Below are positions 1-9,430 of a stretch of DNA of 64,000 nucleotides, in pieces; the stretch's first letter is position 1; each line of letters begins with the position of its first letter. The notes beneath the pieces are model-generated. The model did not search any database, had not been told where the DNA came from, and was given only the letters and a program-made list of their open reading frames with translations. Source of the stretch: CAVTQY01 sp963736975 (lineage in GTDB: Bacteria > Pseudomonadota > Alphaproteobacteria > Acetobacterales > Acetobacteraceae). A program made the translations under genes and the position numbers. The stretch is taken from contig CAVTQY010000001.1 of NCBI GenBank assembly GCA_963736975.1, positions 2,604,001 through 2,668,000 of the forward strand, read 5' to 3'.

Positions 1-521
1 TCGATCTTAAGCTGCATGACATCCCGAACACCGTCGCCGGGGCAGTCCGTGCGGTGCTGGCTTTGGCCCCGCGAATGCTGACCCTGCACGCGGCCGGCGG
101 CGCCGCGATGATCGAGGCAGCGCGCGCGGCGGTCGGATCGGCCGGACCGGCACGGCCCCTGTTGCTGGCGGTGACGGTGCTCACCAGCCTTGATGCGGCT
201 GCGCTCGCCGCCACCGGGATCGCACAGGTGCCGGCGGAGCAGGTGCTGCGGCTGGGACGGCTTGCGCTCGCTGCCGGCGCCGACGGGCTGGTGTGCAGCC
301 CGCACGAAGTGGCACGGCTGCGGGATGCGCTGGGGGACAAGCCGAAACTGGTCGTTCCCGGCATTCGTCCCGCCGGCGAGGATCGCGGCGACCAGGCAAG
401 GGTGATGACGCCGGCCGAGGCAGTCGCCGCCGGGGCTGACTGGATCGTGGTCGGGCGGGCGATCACCAGTGCCGCAGACCCGGCCGCCGCTGCCGCTACG
501 ATCGCTGCCGAAATCGCGTGA
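1..521 (+). CDS. pyrF: Orotidine 5'-phosphate decarboxylase, 3' part
   Basis: Decarboxylates OMP to UMP, the last step of pyrimidine synthesis. The 5' end lies outside the window; the open frame enters at base 3. The first visible residues are DLKLHDIPNT, the family's Asp-x-Lys-x-x-Asp active-site signature. The C-terminal half keeps the phosphate-binding GIRP and the GADWIVVGRAIT strand-loop. The stop overlaps the GTG start of trpF (GTGA), so the two are probably co-translated. Identity is secure; only completeness is unknown. Confidence 0.95.
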   Translation, partial: DLKLHDIPNTVAGAVRAVLALAPRMLTLHAAGGAAMIEAARAAVGSAGPARPLLLAVTVLTSLDAAALAATGIAQVPAEQVLRLGRLALAAGADGLVCSPHEVARLRDALGDKPKLVVPGIRPAGEDRGDQARVMTPAEAVAAGADWIVVGRAITSAADPAAAAATIAAEIA

Positions 522-1144
522 GCGTGCAGGTCAAAATTTGCGGCATCAACGATCCGGTGGCGTTCGACGCGGCCGCCGGCGCGAGGGCGGACTGGATCGG
601 CTTCGTGTTCTTCCCGCCCTCGCCGCGTTGCGTGACCCCGGCGCAGGCGGCTGCGCTGTCCGCCTGCGGCATCGGCGGACCAGGCCGTGTCGGGCTGTTC
701 GTCGAGCCGTCCGACGCGGACATCGCCGCCGTGCTGGCGGCGCTGTCTCTCGATGCCTTGCAGATCTATGCCGGGCCGGCGCGGGCGGCCGAGATACGCG
801 CACGCGTCGGCCTGCCTGTCTGGCGGGCGGTCGGCATCGGCGCTGCGGCCGAGCTGCCAGCAGAGATGGAGGGCGCGGACCGGCTGGTGATCGAAGCCAA
901 ACCCCCAGCCGGGGCGAGCCGGCCGGGCGGCAATGCGGCGCGCCTCGACTGGCCGCTGCTGACCGGCTGGCGTGCACCGGGCCCCTGGATGCTCGGCGGC
1001 GGCATGACGCCGGATACCGTCGCTGATGCGGTCGCGGCGAGCGGCGCGACGGCAGTCGATGTTTCCTCCGGCGTGGAGCGTTCGCCGGGGGTGAAGGACC
1101 CGGCGCTGATCCGCGCCTTCATTGCGCGGGCGCGCGGCGGGTGA
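518..1144 (+). CDS. trpF: Phosphoribosylanthranilate isomerase
   Basis: Converts N-(5'-phosphoribosyl)anthranilate to CdRP in tryptophan synthesis. The 208-residue length is normal for monofunctional TrpF. Visible are the N-terminal VKICGIND with the catalytic Cys, the FVFFPPSPR loop, the phosphate-binding LGGGMTPDTV and the late DVSSGVE strand with the catalytic Asp region. The usual QLHG strand reads QIYA here. The GTG start overlaps the pyrF stop by 4 nt. trpB, which often follows trpF in related bacteria, does not follow; the next gene is convergent phaR. Confidence 0.94.
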   Translation: MSVQVKICGINDPVAFDAAAGARADWIGFVFFPPSPRCVTPAQAAALSACGIGGPGRVGLFVEPSDADIAAVLAALSLDALQIYAGPARAAEIRARVGLPVWRAVGIGAAAELPAEMEGADRLVIEAKPPAGASRPGGNAARLDWPLLTGWRAPGPWMLGGGMTPDTVADAVAASGATAVDVSSGVERSPGVKDPALIRAFIARARGG

Positions 1145-1197
1145 CCTGATGGCGGCGGATGGTCTCGCCTCCGGCGGTCTGTGGGTCGCCGAGGCGA

Positions 1198-1302
1198 ATG
1201 CGCCGGCGTGTGGTGCGGCGAACCATCGAGCGCCACGGAGCGCCACTGGCCGACATCGCCATCGGCTGGGACGACCTCATTCCGCTGCGGTCGGTCCCTT
1301 GA
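1198..1302 (+). other. Possible 34-codon ORF between trpF and phaR
   Basis: This stretch has an ATG with a GAGG four bases upstream and reads 34 codons ending in DDLIPLRSVP. It runs 26 bases into the 3' end of phaR on the opposite strand. It could be a micro-ORF, the remnant of a lost gene, or chance coding in GC-rich DNA. I recognise no family. Confidence 0.15.
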
Positions 1303-1915
1303 CCTTCACCGGCTTCTGGGCAGCGAGCTGCTGCTTCAGTCGTTCCACCTCGGCGCGCAGGGCGGCGATCTCCTCGGCGGCCTCGGACGGCTCGGGGCTC
1401 GTCGCGAGCCCCGCCGTCGCCGCATCCGGCGGGCGATAGAGCGGCGTGAACAGGCTCAGCGCCCGCTCCATAATTGCCATGTTCTGCCGCCCCACTTCCT
1501 CCATGGTCGCGTTGCCGAACGGGAACAGATTGCCCATCGTGCGCTGCATTGCGGCGCGGAGCTGCGCCTGTTGCTGGGCAAAGGCCGCCATCGACTGTTC
1601 CAGATAACGCGGGACCAGCGCCTGCATCTGATCGCCGTAGAAGCTGATCAACTGGCGCAGGAAGGCGATCGGTAGCAGGTTCTGGCCCTTGCCCTCCTCC
1701 TCGACGATGATCTGCGTGAGCACACCGCGGGTGATGTCGTCGCCGCTTTTCGCGTCGTAAACCACGAAATCGCGGCCCTGGCGCACCATCTCGGCCAGGG
1801 TTTCGAGCGTGATGTAGCTCGAGCTTTCGGTGTTGTACAAGCGCCGGTTGGCGTATTTCTTGACCACTACCGGCGGTGCCGCCGGTTTGGGTTCACTGCT
1901 GGTGTCTTCGGCCAT
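1277..1915 (-). CDS. phaR: Polyhydroxyalkanoate synthesis repressor PhaR
   Basis: Transcriptional regulator that senses PHA polymer and represses phasin and PHA genes. The 212-residue protein has the conserved N-terminal PHB_acc_N DNA-binding module (VKKYANRRLYNTESSSYITL, about residues 17-36). A helical PHB_acc module follows (ISFYGDQMQALVPRYLEQSM), then a C-terminal heptad-like helix (EEIAALRAEVERLKQQLAAQ). The frame extends upstream but the family starts with this short acidic lead, so the ATG at 1915 is preferred. It is divergent from the PHA synthase genes and shares a 120-bp upstream region with them. Confidence 0.93.
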   Translation of the reverse strand: MAEDTSSEPKPAAPPVVVKKYANRRLYNTESSSYITLETLAEMVRQGRDFVVYDAKSGDDITRGVLTQIIVEEEGKGQNLLPIAFLRQLISFYGDQMQALVPRYLEQSMAAFAQQQAQLRAAMQRTMGNLFPFGNATMEEVGRQNMAIMERALSLFTPLYRPPDAATAGLATSPEPSEAAEEIAALRAEVERLKQQLAAQKPVKVKGPTAAE

Positions 1916-2035
1916 TCTTGCCTCGATCACGGACTTGCGCGCCACCATACATAGGAACGCCGCGGGCGAAACCTGTCTTTCCACGTGAAGGCGCTGCCCC
2001 CTATGGTCCGCGCCCGCGAGGAGGGCGGATGACGG

Positions 2036-2425
2036 ATGACGACGGGCCCGGACGACCCGGTCGATCTGCGGCGTTTGGCGCAGGACTGGATCACCCTGTG
2101 GCAGAGCGAGCTTGCGGCGCTGGCCGCGGACCGCGAGGCGCAGGAACTGTGGCAGAAGCTGCTGGCGCTGTGGGCGGGCGCGGCCGGCGCGCTGTTGGCC
2201 GCCGGGCATGACAGAGCGGACCGACGCGCCGGGCCCGATGCAGCGCCGCGGGCCGCGGCCGCTGCTGCTGCACCTGATGCTAGGGATGCTGAGGTCGAGC
2301 GGCTGGCCCGGCGCGTTGCCGAGTTGGAGGCACGATTGGCCGAGCTGGATCGCGGAATGGCTCGCAGCGGCGACGGGCGAAGCCAAGGCCGGCCTGCCGC
2401 CCGGCGGCACGATCCGGCGCGATGA
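2036..2425 (+). CDS. PhaE-like/phasin-like small protein upstream of PHA synthase
   Basis: This 129-residue protein has an amphipathic N-terminal half (DLRRLAQDWITLWQSELAAL), an Ala/Pro-rich linker and a C-terminal coiled coil (DAEVERLARRVAELEARLAE). A GAGGAGGG about ten bases upstream fixes the ATG at 2036 rather than the out-of-frame ATG at 2029. It lies directly before the PHA synthase and overlaps it by 218 bases in another frame. The layout suggests an accessory subunit like PhaE or a granule-associated protein. That role is inference; no catalytic motif is visible. Confidence 0.6.
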   Translation: MTTGPDDPVDLRRLAQDWITLWQSELAALAADREAQELWQKLLALWAGAAGALLAAGHDRADRRAGPDAAPRAAAAAAAPDARDAEVERLARRVAELEARLAELDRGMARSGDGRSQGRPAARRHDPAR

Positions 2426-3431
2426 TGCCGCGCTGATTGCCGGGATCGCGGCTTACCGGCGGCATCCTTGGCGCCGTGAGCTGGCGGACCCGCCGGAGAT
2501 CTGGCGCGAAGGCGGCAGCCGGATGCTCGACTATGGGGCATCCGGCGACGGCGGTGGCCCGGTGGTTTTGTTCGTCCCGAGCCTGGTCAACCGCGCCTAT
2601 GTGCTGGACCTGGCGCCCGGCCGGTCGATGCTGCGCTGGCTGGCCGGGCAGGGGATGCGCCCGTTGCTGCTCGATTGGGGCTGGCCGGGCGAGGTGGAGC
2701 GGCGGTTCACGCTGACCGACTATATCGCCGGCCGGCTGGAGCGGGCGCTGGTCGCGGCGGCCGGGTTGGCGGGACCTGTGGTGCTGGCCGGGTATTGCAT
2801 GGGCGGCACGCTTGCCGTGGCGGCGGCCGAGCGGCGACCGGAGCTGCTCCGTGGCTTGGCGTTATTGGCTGCGCCCTGGGATTTCCACGCCGGGGATGCG
2901 CGGCTGGCCGTGGAGGTGGCACGCATGCTGCCGGTGCTGGAGCCGGCGATGGCGCTTGCGGGCGCGTTGCCGGTGGACTGGCTGCAGACGATGTTTGCCA
3001 TGCTCGATCCGTTCGGGGTGGGCGAGAAGTATCGGAGCTTCGCGCGGCTGGATCAGGCCGGCGAGCGGGCGAGGCTGTTCGTGGCGCTGGAGGATTGGCT
3101 GAACGACGGCACCCCGCTGGCCGCGCCGGTGGCGCGGGAGTGTCTGGCCGGGTGGTATGGGGAGAACCGGCCGGCTTCGGGGACGTGGCTCGTCGCCGGG
3201 CTGGCGGTGGATCCGTCGCGGCTGCGGTTGCCGGCTTTCGTGGCGGTGCCGGGACGGGACCGGATCGTGCCGCCGGAATCGGCTCTGGCGTTATGGCGGC
3301 TGATCGAGGGCGCGGTGCTGCACGAGCCGGCGGCGGGGCATATCGGGATGGTGGCGGGGAGTTCGGCGGAGCGGGCGCTGTGGCGGGCGCTGGCGGAGTG
3401 GGTGGGGAGTACTGCGCGGAGCAGGTGCTAG
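2208..3431 (+). CDS. Poly(3-hydroxyalkanoate) synthase-like alpha/beta hydrolase
   Basis: Probably polymerises hydroxyacyl-CoA into PHA. In 407 residues it carries the synthase-type lipase box GYCMGG with Cys as nucleophile instead of Ser, the downstream Asp loop (AVPGRDRIVPPE) and the late catalytic His (EPAAGHIGM). An Arg/Trp-rich N-terminal part (AYRRHPWRRELADPPEIW) precedes the fold. The ATG at 2208 gives the expected N-terminus; a longer upstream reading has implausible composition. Being shorter than class I PhaC, it could be a class III PhaC or an alpha/beta hydrolase of the PhaC family. Confidence 0.82.
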   Translation: MTERTDAPGPMQRRGPRPLLLHLMLGMLRSSGWPGALPSWRHDWPSWIAEWLAAATGEAKAGLPPGGTIRRDDAALIAGIAAYRRHPWRRELADPPEIWREGGSRMLDYGASGDGGGPVVLFVPSLVNRAYVLDLAPGRSMLRWLAGQGMRPLLLDWGWPGEVERRFTLTDYIAGRLERALVAAAGLAGPVVLAGYCMGGTLAVAAAERRPELLRGLALLAAPWDFHAGDARLAVEVARMLPVLEPAMALAGALPVDWLQTMFAMLDPFGVGEKYRSFARLDQAGERARLFVALEDWLNDGTPLAAPVARECLAGWYGENRPASGTWLVAGLAVDPSRLRLPAFVAVPGRDRIVPPESALALWRLIEGAVLHEPAAGHIGMVAGSSAERALWRALAEWVGSTARSRC

Positions 3432-3589
3432 TTCACACAGCTTGGAGGTAGGTACGTCGATCCGACGTTAACGGTCCCGCAACGCCCGTACGCGACGGTA
3501 TGCACCGAGCGGTGCAAACCGGTGGCACGAGCAGGCCCTTGGGCCACCACTGTGACAGCCCTGCATCGGAGAGAAAGCTGAAAGGAACG

Positions 3590-5237
3590 GTGTTGTACAA
3601 AGCGCCCCCGACCAATTGGGACGAAAGTTTGTACCTTGCGACCAACCCGGACGTGCGCGAGGCAATAAAGCACCCCAACAATAATCTCATTGAGAGCGGT
3701 TACGATCACTATATCCGATTCGGCATCATAGAGGGTCGCACACCAGCTTGGCGGAACTCGAACCCGGCAACAACAATCCCGGATCAATCCGCCATTCGGG
3801 AGCTTGCTAACGTAACGCACTTACCAGAGTGGGCAGCGAAAGAGCTGCTTAAGCATGCACAATACGAACCAGCTCTGGAGTTACACCGTGATGAGTTTCC
3901 GTTATGGAATCCGTTTGGAAGAGCTAATCGTGGACAGTTGCTTCGACAGCTTTGTGCCGATCTGAAACACGAAGCCTATGATTATATGTTTTTCCTGCCA
4001 TGGTTAAAGCGAGGAGGCGCAGATCTTGCCAGCATCTATCATATTCAGAGCGCTGCAAAGCTTTCGCAAAGAATTGTTGTGGTCCTTACTGAGGATTCAA
4101 AGAGCGATTGGCTATCGAAGCTTCCCTCCGACGTCGACATTCTTCACTTCGGCCAAGCGCTCGGTTCATTATCTCTGGAAGAGCAGTCCTTGTGCTGCTA
4201 TCTTCTGATAGTCGCTCTGCAACCTCATCGGATTCATGTAATTAACAGCCACCCGGCTTGGAACCTGCTTAATAACAGTGCACACGCGCTTTCCGAAATT
4301 ACGAGGCTGTACGTGTCGCTGTACTGCTATGACTACAGCGACACGGGGGAGCCTGTAGGATACGCTCGCACAATTCGGCAATGCGTTTATTTTCTTGAGA
4401 AGATATTCACAGATAACTCCCCCTTTGCATCACACTTGATTCACGACGTTGGTGTTCCTCCCCGAAAGATCGCTGTGTTGCGTCACCCCGTGCAACGGCG
4501 GATTTGTCTGCCCGAGCCACCTGCTCACTCTCGTCGTATTCTGTGGGCGAGCCGAACTCGATAGGCAGAAACGCCCTGACCTACTCATAGAGATTGCTCG
4601 ACGGCTGCCATTCCTAGCCTTTGATGTGTATGGAACAGCCGTATTAGAGGAATCTTCAGAAGTTCTCAAACGTTTTGAACTATGCCCCAATATCAATTAC
4701 CGTGGTCCCTTCGACGATATCTGCCAGATATTATCATCTGAGGAGTACCGCCTCTTTCTATATACTGCGGCATGGGATGGGCTTCCCAATATCATCCTAG
4801 AGGTTATGGCTGCTGGCTTGCTTGTCGTCGCGAGCACCGCGACAAGCCTCGAACGTGATATCGGTTCCGAGAACTGCATACTGGTCAAGGAGATAAATAA
4901 TGCAGACGCCTACGCCGATGTCATCAAAACGATTTTTGCATTTCCTAGAGATGCCGAGTCAGTCAGGAGGAATGGACGTGCCTATGTACTCTCGCGCTTT
5001 ACAGAGGAAGGGTTTTCCAATGACCTCCGCAACTCTGGCTACCTGGATGACCCGCAAGGGGCGTGCTCGGCAGTGGCGCTCCCGGCTATCTCAGCGCCCA
5101 ATATAATCCTTCCCGCCCCCCAGTTGAGAAATCGAAAGCAACCGGACGACGCGGGCTCGAACAAACGAAAACGGAGAGGGTCGGCCTCATCTAGATCTCG
5201 CCAATCCGCAGTTGCCAAGGCACTCGGACCTATGTAG
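3590..5237 (+). CDS. Glycosyltransferase, GT4-like (frameshifted)
   Basis: About 548 residues if one extra base is removed. The N-terminus carries an ESLYLATNPDV module often found at the front of bacterial glycosyltransferases. The middle has LPWLKRGGADLASIYHI. After the break the GT4 C-terminal domain follows (LDRQKRPDLLIEIARRLP, then WDGLPNIILEVMAAGL with the nucleotide-sugar-binding Glu). The frame breaks at the AA of 4555-4556; deleting one A restores the motif ASRLDRQKRPD. AAAGGA at 3581-3586 suggests a GTG at 3590 or a TTG at 3593. Codon use is AT-rich compared with neighbours. The sugar and acceptor are unknown. Confidence 0.75.
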
Positions 5238-5251
5238 GAGGTGGTTTAACC

Positions 5252-7607
5252 ATGATTATCAGCCTCCTTGTTAATGCGCATGACGAAAAGCTGCTGTTGT
5301 GTCCAGCTCTACGGAGCGCTCAAAGGGCGAGGGATATATGTTTGCAGGCCGGCATCTCGGCCGAGACGGTTGTTGTAGCGGATCGACCAGACACTGAGAC
5401 CACGGAGGTGATCGAATCCTGGCGTAATAGGGTGTCCCGCGTCGACTACGTCGATTTTGGCAACTTAGGCCTCGCGCGCAACCACGGTCTCGCGGTCGGG
5501 GAAGGTGAGTATTTCTGTTTCTTGGACGGAGATGACGTGTGGCAACCGGACTGGCCGCTGCTCGCCTATCGCTACTCACGCGACGGGGATTATCAGAATA
5601 CCATATACCACACCGAGGTGTTTGCCGGATTCGGCGCTGAACACTTTCTTCGTTCCCAAATAGGAACGTCGGACCTCTTGTTTCACCCCAATCATCTTGT
5701 GGCAGCATGGCACTTCTGCAACAACCTTTTTGCACACAAAGAGATTTTCCAGCGACATCCTATCGATCAGTACGACCATGAACGAGGCTTTGGGTCAGAA
5801 GATTGGCACTGGAGCTGTCAGACATGCTTCGCAGGCATACAGCGGGTTACCGTACCCAAGACTGCCTATTATTATCGACTTGATTCCCGAAAGGTAAGTC
5901 TTGGCAAAACAGCATGGCTGGCACTGCAGGAGACTCCGTTGTTTCAGCGGGATCCCCGGATATTAGATTATCACCGCCATATAGGAGTACGGTTTCCCTC
6001 AGCCTCACTGTTGAGAGACCTCAACGAGATCAAGAATTCCAACCCCGCTCCTGATTGGATTGCAGCAAGTATAGCTCAATCGCGGGATTTCGAACCGGAT
6101 CTATGGCTGCTTCAGGAAAAGCTGTCTTCGTTGCGAGTTGAGACACCACGACTTTACGTTGGGGTTGCAGCGGCATTCTCCGAAATCCGTCGCTTAAAGG
6201 ATGATGGTGGATCAATTGGCGTGATTTTCGTCAAAACATCCGGCTTGGCGCCACATGAGTTCGCTAGGTTAGCCCGTACTCTGGTTTTTCTGTCGGAGAA
6301 GGTTCCTCTTCTTGTTGGGCTTGATCGATCGATAATCCCAGACATGCCGATATATCGCGATGGCAATATATTATACCTGCATTTGGAGTCCTTGTTCGAG
6401 AACGACGGATTTGTCCCATACTCGCTGTTGCAGCTATTAATAACTACGCTGGTGCAGTTCCGACCAGCTTTTGTTCTCAATGTTATGCATTGGTTGGGCG
6501 ATGCGCTATCCAACTATCGCACCTTAATCGCAAACATGGGACTGCGTTATGTGTATCTCGGAAAAGGTGATACACCTTGCGATGGCATCTCTGAGGACCA
6601 ATATCTTGCTTCTCGCATACAAGGTGGGGTGAGCTGGTATTCCGAGATATGGCTCGGGAACAACAGCGCCTTACCAGATTATCTAAGTCATTTTCCTCAG
6701 TATGCTAACATTCGTGTTATCTCACTGGCTCATACGGATATCTCTGATGTGTTGATGGCGGCAGCGACAGAGGAACAACCGAAAACTAAACATCACCGGA
6801 TTGAAAGCAGTCAGTACGGTATTAATTCTGCCCGGTGGATCAGTAAACTACGACCTCAGGTTTCTTGCGTTCTAAACGTTCATAAGGAAAAGGAAATCCT
6901 GATACCAACGCTTCGTTCGATCGGACGGATGTTGGATAGGGCAGAAGAGCACGGCTCCAGCTCGGAACTCATCATAGTATGTGACAGCTCGGATTCGGAC
7001 ACGCGGCAGATCGTGGAACAATTCTGTGTTGTTGAACACGGCCGCTTGGTCCGGGTCCTTGAGATCCAGGAGCAGGATCTCGGAGCGGCAAGGAATATTG
7101 GCATTAACGAGAACTCGGGGAGAGTTTGTCGCTCTCCTCGATGGCGACGATATATATTCAGACAACTGGATCGTAGAGGCGCTTCGATCACTCGTCAACC
7201 ATTCGAACTGCGGGACAGCGGGCGACGCGGAGCTTATTGCCGTCCACCCAGAACTGAACATTTACTTCGGCAGGGAGAACCGGCATTTCTGGCATCCGAC
7301 CTGGGGTACGCCGGGAGTGCCGCCGCAAGGTCTGTTGTTCGAGAACTACTGGACATCGCTTACCTTTGGCAGGGCAGGACTATATCGCCGTATTCCGTTC
7401 GCCAGTGTCCGAGCCCAAAGCGGTTTCGGTTATGAGGACTGGCATTGGAACCTTCAGGTGTTAGCAGCTGGTGGCACCCACAGAGTAGCCTCGGTTACGT
7501 GTCATTTTATACGGCTGAAGGAGAGCGGTGGCCTTAACGAGGTGTCGGCTCGGAGCCGGTGCATTATAAGACCCGCAGCCTTTGTGCGGGAGCTAATTCG
7601 GCAATGA
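5252..7607 (+). CDS. Tandem-domain glycosyltransferase, family 2 (frameshifted)
   Basis: About 784 residues after correcting one base. Domain 1 (residues 1-240) is GT-A: ISLLVNAHDEK, LGLARNHG and FLDGDDVWQPDW with the DxD metal site. The middle, about 300 residues, looks like a Rossmann-type GT-B half. Domain 2 repeats the GT2 pattern: SCVLNVHKEKE, DLGAARNIG, ALLDGDDIYSDNW and FGYEDWHW. The reading frame slips at the GGGG of 7117-7120; one fewer G restores NSGEFVALLDGDD. An AGGAGGTGG lies before the ATG. It follows the GT4 gene by 14 bp and overlaps the sulfotransferase by ATGA. Confidence 0.75.
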
Positions 7608-8404
7608 AACTGGAAGAAACCGAACCCGCTCGACAACTCTTGCGAGAGAACACAGACCTTATTGCAGGAAGCCGGGATCTGGCTCGTATCATGTACTCGG
7701 TCCACATATCGCTTAGGCACAGGTTTATCTTTGTAGAGACTCCTAAAGCGGCGTGCTCCACGATGAAGCTATTACTTCAGAAGCTAGAGGTGAACGAGCG
7801 GGAGTGGCACAGGTGGGGATTCCACCTGCATGATAGGCAGTTCTCTCCATTACTCAATCCTCTGCAGGTGCCATCGTTCGCTAGACTGCGCACGGATCCA
7901 GAATTTAAGAAGTTCTGCGTGGTGAGATCGCCGCACACCCGCCTTCTTTCAGCCTATCTAGACAAGATCTGCAGGGGTGGACCGCACCGGGAGATCGTGC
8001 TTCGCCTCCTGCGGAAACCGATTGATGATAATTGCGATATTAGCTTCGCCGATTTTGTACAAGCAGTAACTTTACAAGATCCGTCAGACATGGATTTTCA
8101 CTGGATGCCGCAGTCGTTGCTGCTGATGACTTCAAGCTTCGCTTACGACCTTATTCTTCGAGCAGAAGAGCTGGACCGCGATATCTTGGGTTTGGGAGCC
8201 CTTTTGGGGCTTGACCTATTGCCGTTCTATCACCGCGTTGAGGCGGGTCGAACCGACGCCCGGCTTAGAATGAGCGAGCATTATTTCGATCCAGACCTGT
8301 TCGAACTTGGTTTCACAAATATATGCGGACGATATCCGGGAGTTTGGCTTCGACGGCTTTGGCGGCAGAACGGCATGAGTGCCGAGCGAAGCGAGCGCTC
8401 GTGA
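7604..8404 (+). CDS. Sulfotransferase family protein
   Basis: 266-residue enzyme expected to move sulfate from PAPS to a carbohydrate hydroxyl. It has the 5'-phosphosulfate loop FVETPKAACSTMK near residue 45 and the 3'-phosphate-binding segment VVRSPHTRLLSAYLDK with the conserved Arg and Ser near residue 107, as in the Sulfotransfer_2 family. The ATG overlaps the stop of the preceding glycosyltransferase (ATGA), implying coupled translation. It is the last gene of the low-GC cassette. The acceptor is probably the glycan built by the two upstream transferases, by context only. Confidence 0.8.
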   Translation: MKLEETEPARQLLRENTDLIAGSRDLARIMYSVHISLRHRFIFVETPKAACSTMKLLLQKLEVNEREWHRWGFHLHDRQFSPLLNPLQVPSFARLRTDPEFKKFCVVRSPHTRLLSAYLDKICRGGPHREIVLRLLRKPIDDNCDISFADFVQAVTLQDPSDMDFHWMPQSLLLMTSSFAYDLILRAEELDRDILGLGALLGLDLLPFYHRVEAGRTDARLRMSEHYFDPDLFELGFTNICGRYPGVWLRRLWRQNGMSAERSERS

Positions 8405-8482
8405 GGGCGAGATCGCATAGGACGACACTCGGGACGCCGCGTATCAAGAACCGGCAGGGTCCAGTGGTCGCAACTTATACAA

Positions 8483-9380
8483 CTAAATCGCCATCGCCCA
8501 CCGCGCCGCATCCCAGCCCGGCGCATACCGCTGGTTCGTCGCCTCCGCGTTCCGGTTCGCCAACGGCCGAGCGTACAGTGGGTGTCGCATGCTGCGCACC
8601 TCGTGCTCCACCTGGAACAGCAGCTTCCCGCTCTCCACATCGACAATATCCGTAAATCGGGTACTGATGCTGATCGCTCTCCTCGGTGATCAGCCCACGC
8701 TCCACCAGCTTCTTATGCGGGCCCGAGAAATCCGCGAGCGTGATCTGTATATGATGCCCGTCATAGGGCGGCAGCTTCGCCGCGGTCTCCCGGAACACCG
8801 CCCGGTTGCCGTCCCCCAGCACGGCCCAGGCATAGGCCCCGCGCGCATCCTCGCTCACCCCGGCAACCCCGCCCAGAATCTCCCGGTAGAACCGCACGAT
8901 CGCCGGCAGGGACGTGCCCTTCGGAATATCGAACTCCACATACGGCATCCCCAGCGTGATGCGACCGAACCGCGCCGCGTCCGGCGCGTGGCAGCGGATG
9001 CGGTTGCCCCAGGGACAGGTCGTCTCCACCCCGTCATTCGTCTGCCGGAAACTGAACTTCGTCCCCTCCAGGTCCTTCTGCACGGCGTGCAGGCGGCGCA
9101 GCAACGCCTCGATGTCCGGCAGCACAAGCCCCGTGGTGCCGCGCACCACCTGCGGCGGGCGCGCCGGCAGATGGAACTGCGCGCGGCCCACATTCACCCA
9201 CATATTGGAAAGCCCGGTCATCAAATAGGGATCGCGCGTCAGGCCGAGCCCCGAAATGTAGAAAATCGTCGCCAGCTTCTGGTCCGGCACCGTGACATTC
9301 ACGTGCCCCAGCTCGACGATATTGCCCAGGTCCTCGATCGTGCGGTCATACACCGGCTTGCTCGCGACCGTGTCGTTCAT
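8483..9380 (-). CDS. VOC (glyoxalase/extradiol dioxygenase-like) protein (frameshifted)
   Basis: About 298 residues with two vicinal-oxygen-chelate repeats. The first starts ELGHVNVTVPDQ and contains FYISGLGLTRDPY; the second has YVEFDIPKG and GHHIQITLADFSGPH. Metal-ligand candidates are His in GHVN and in GHHIQ and a late Glu. The frame is lost at GGG 8659-8661 (CCC on the coding strand). Removing one base restores an ordinary C-terminus (FTDIVDVESGKLLFQVEHEV) ending at 8483; without it the read-through ends at 8475. It lies 50 bp after the acyl-CoA dehydrogenase pair. Substrate unknown. Confidence 0.72.
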
Positions 9381-9430
9381 CTCCCGCTCCTTCTTCCCCC
9401 GATGCGGCGCATCGTAACCCGCGCCGGCTG

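Noticed and set aside
546..977. Long minus-strand frame opposite trpF
   Set aside because: Arg/Pro-rich shadow of a well-supported gene; no motifs.
3432..3589. tRNA or direct repeat marking the left edge of the low-GC island
   Set aside because: No cloverleaf or matching repeat at 8.4 kb was found by eye; the boundary is only a composition change.
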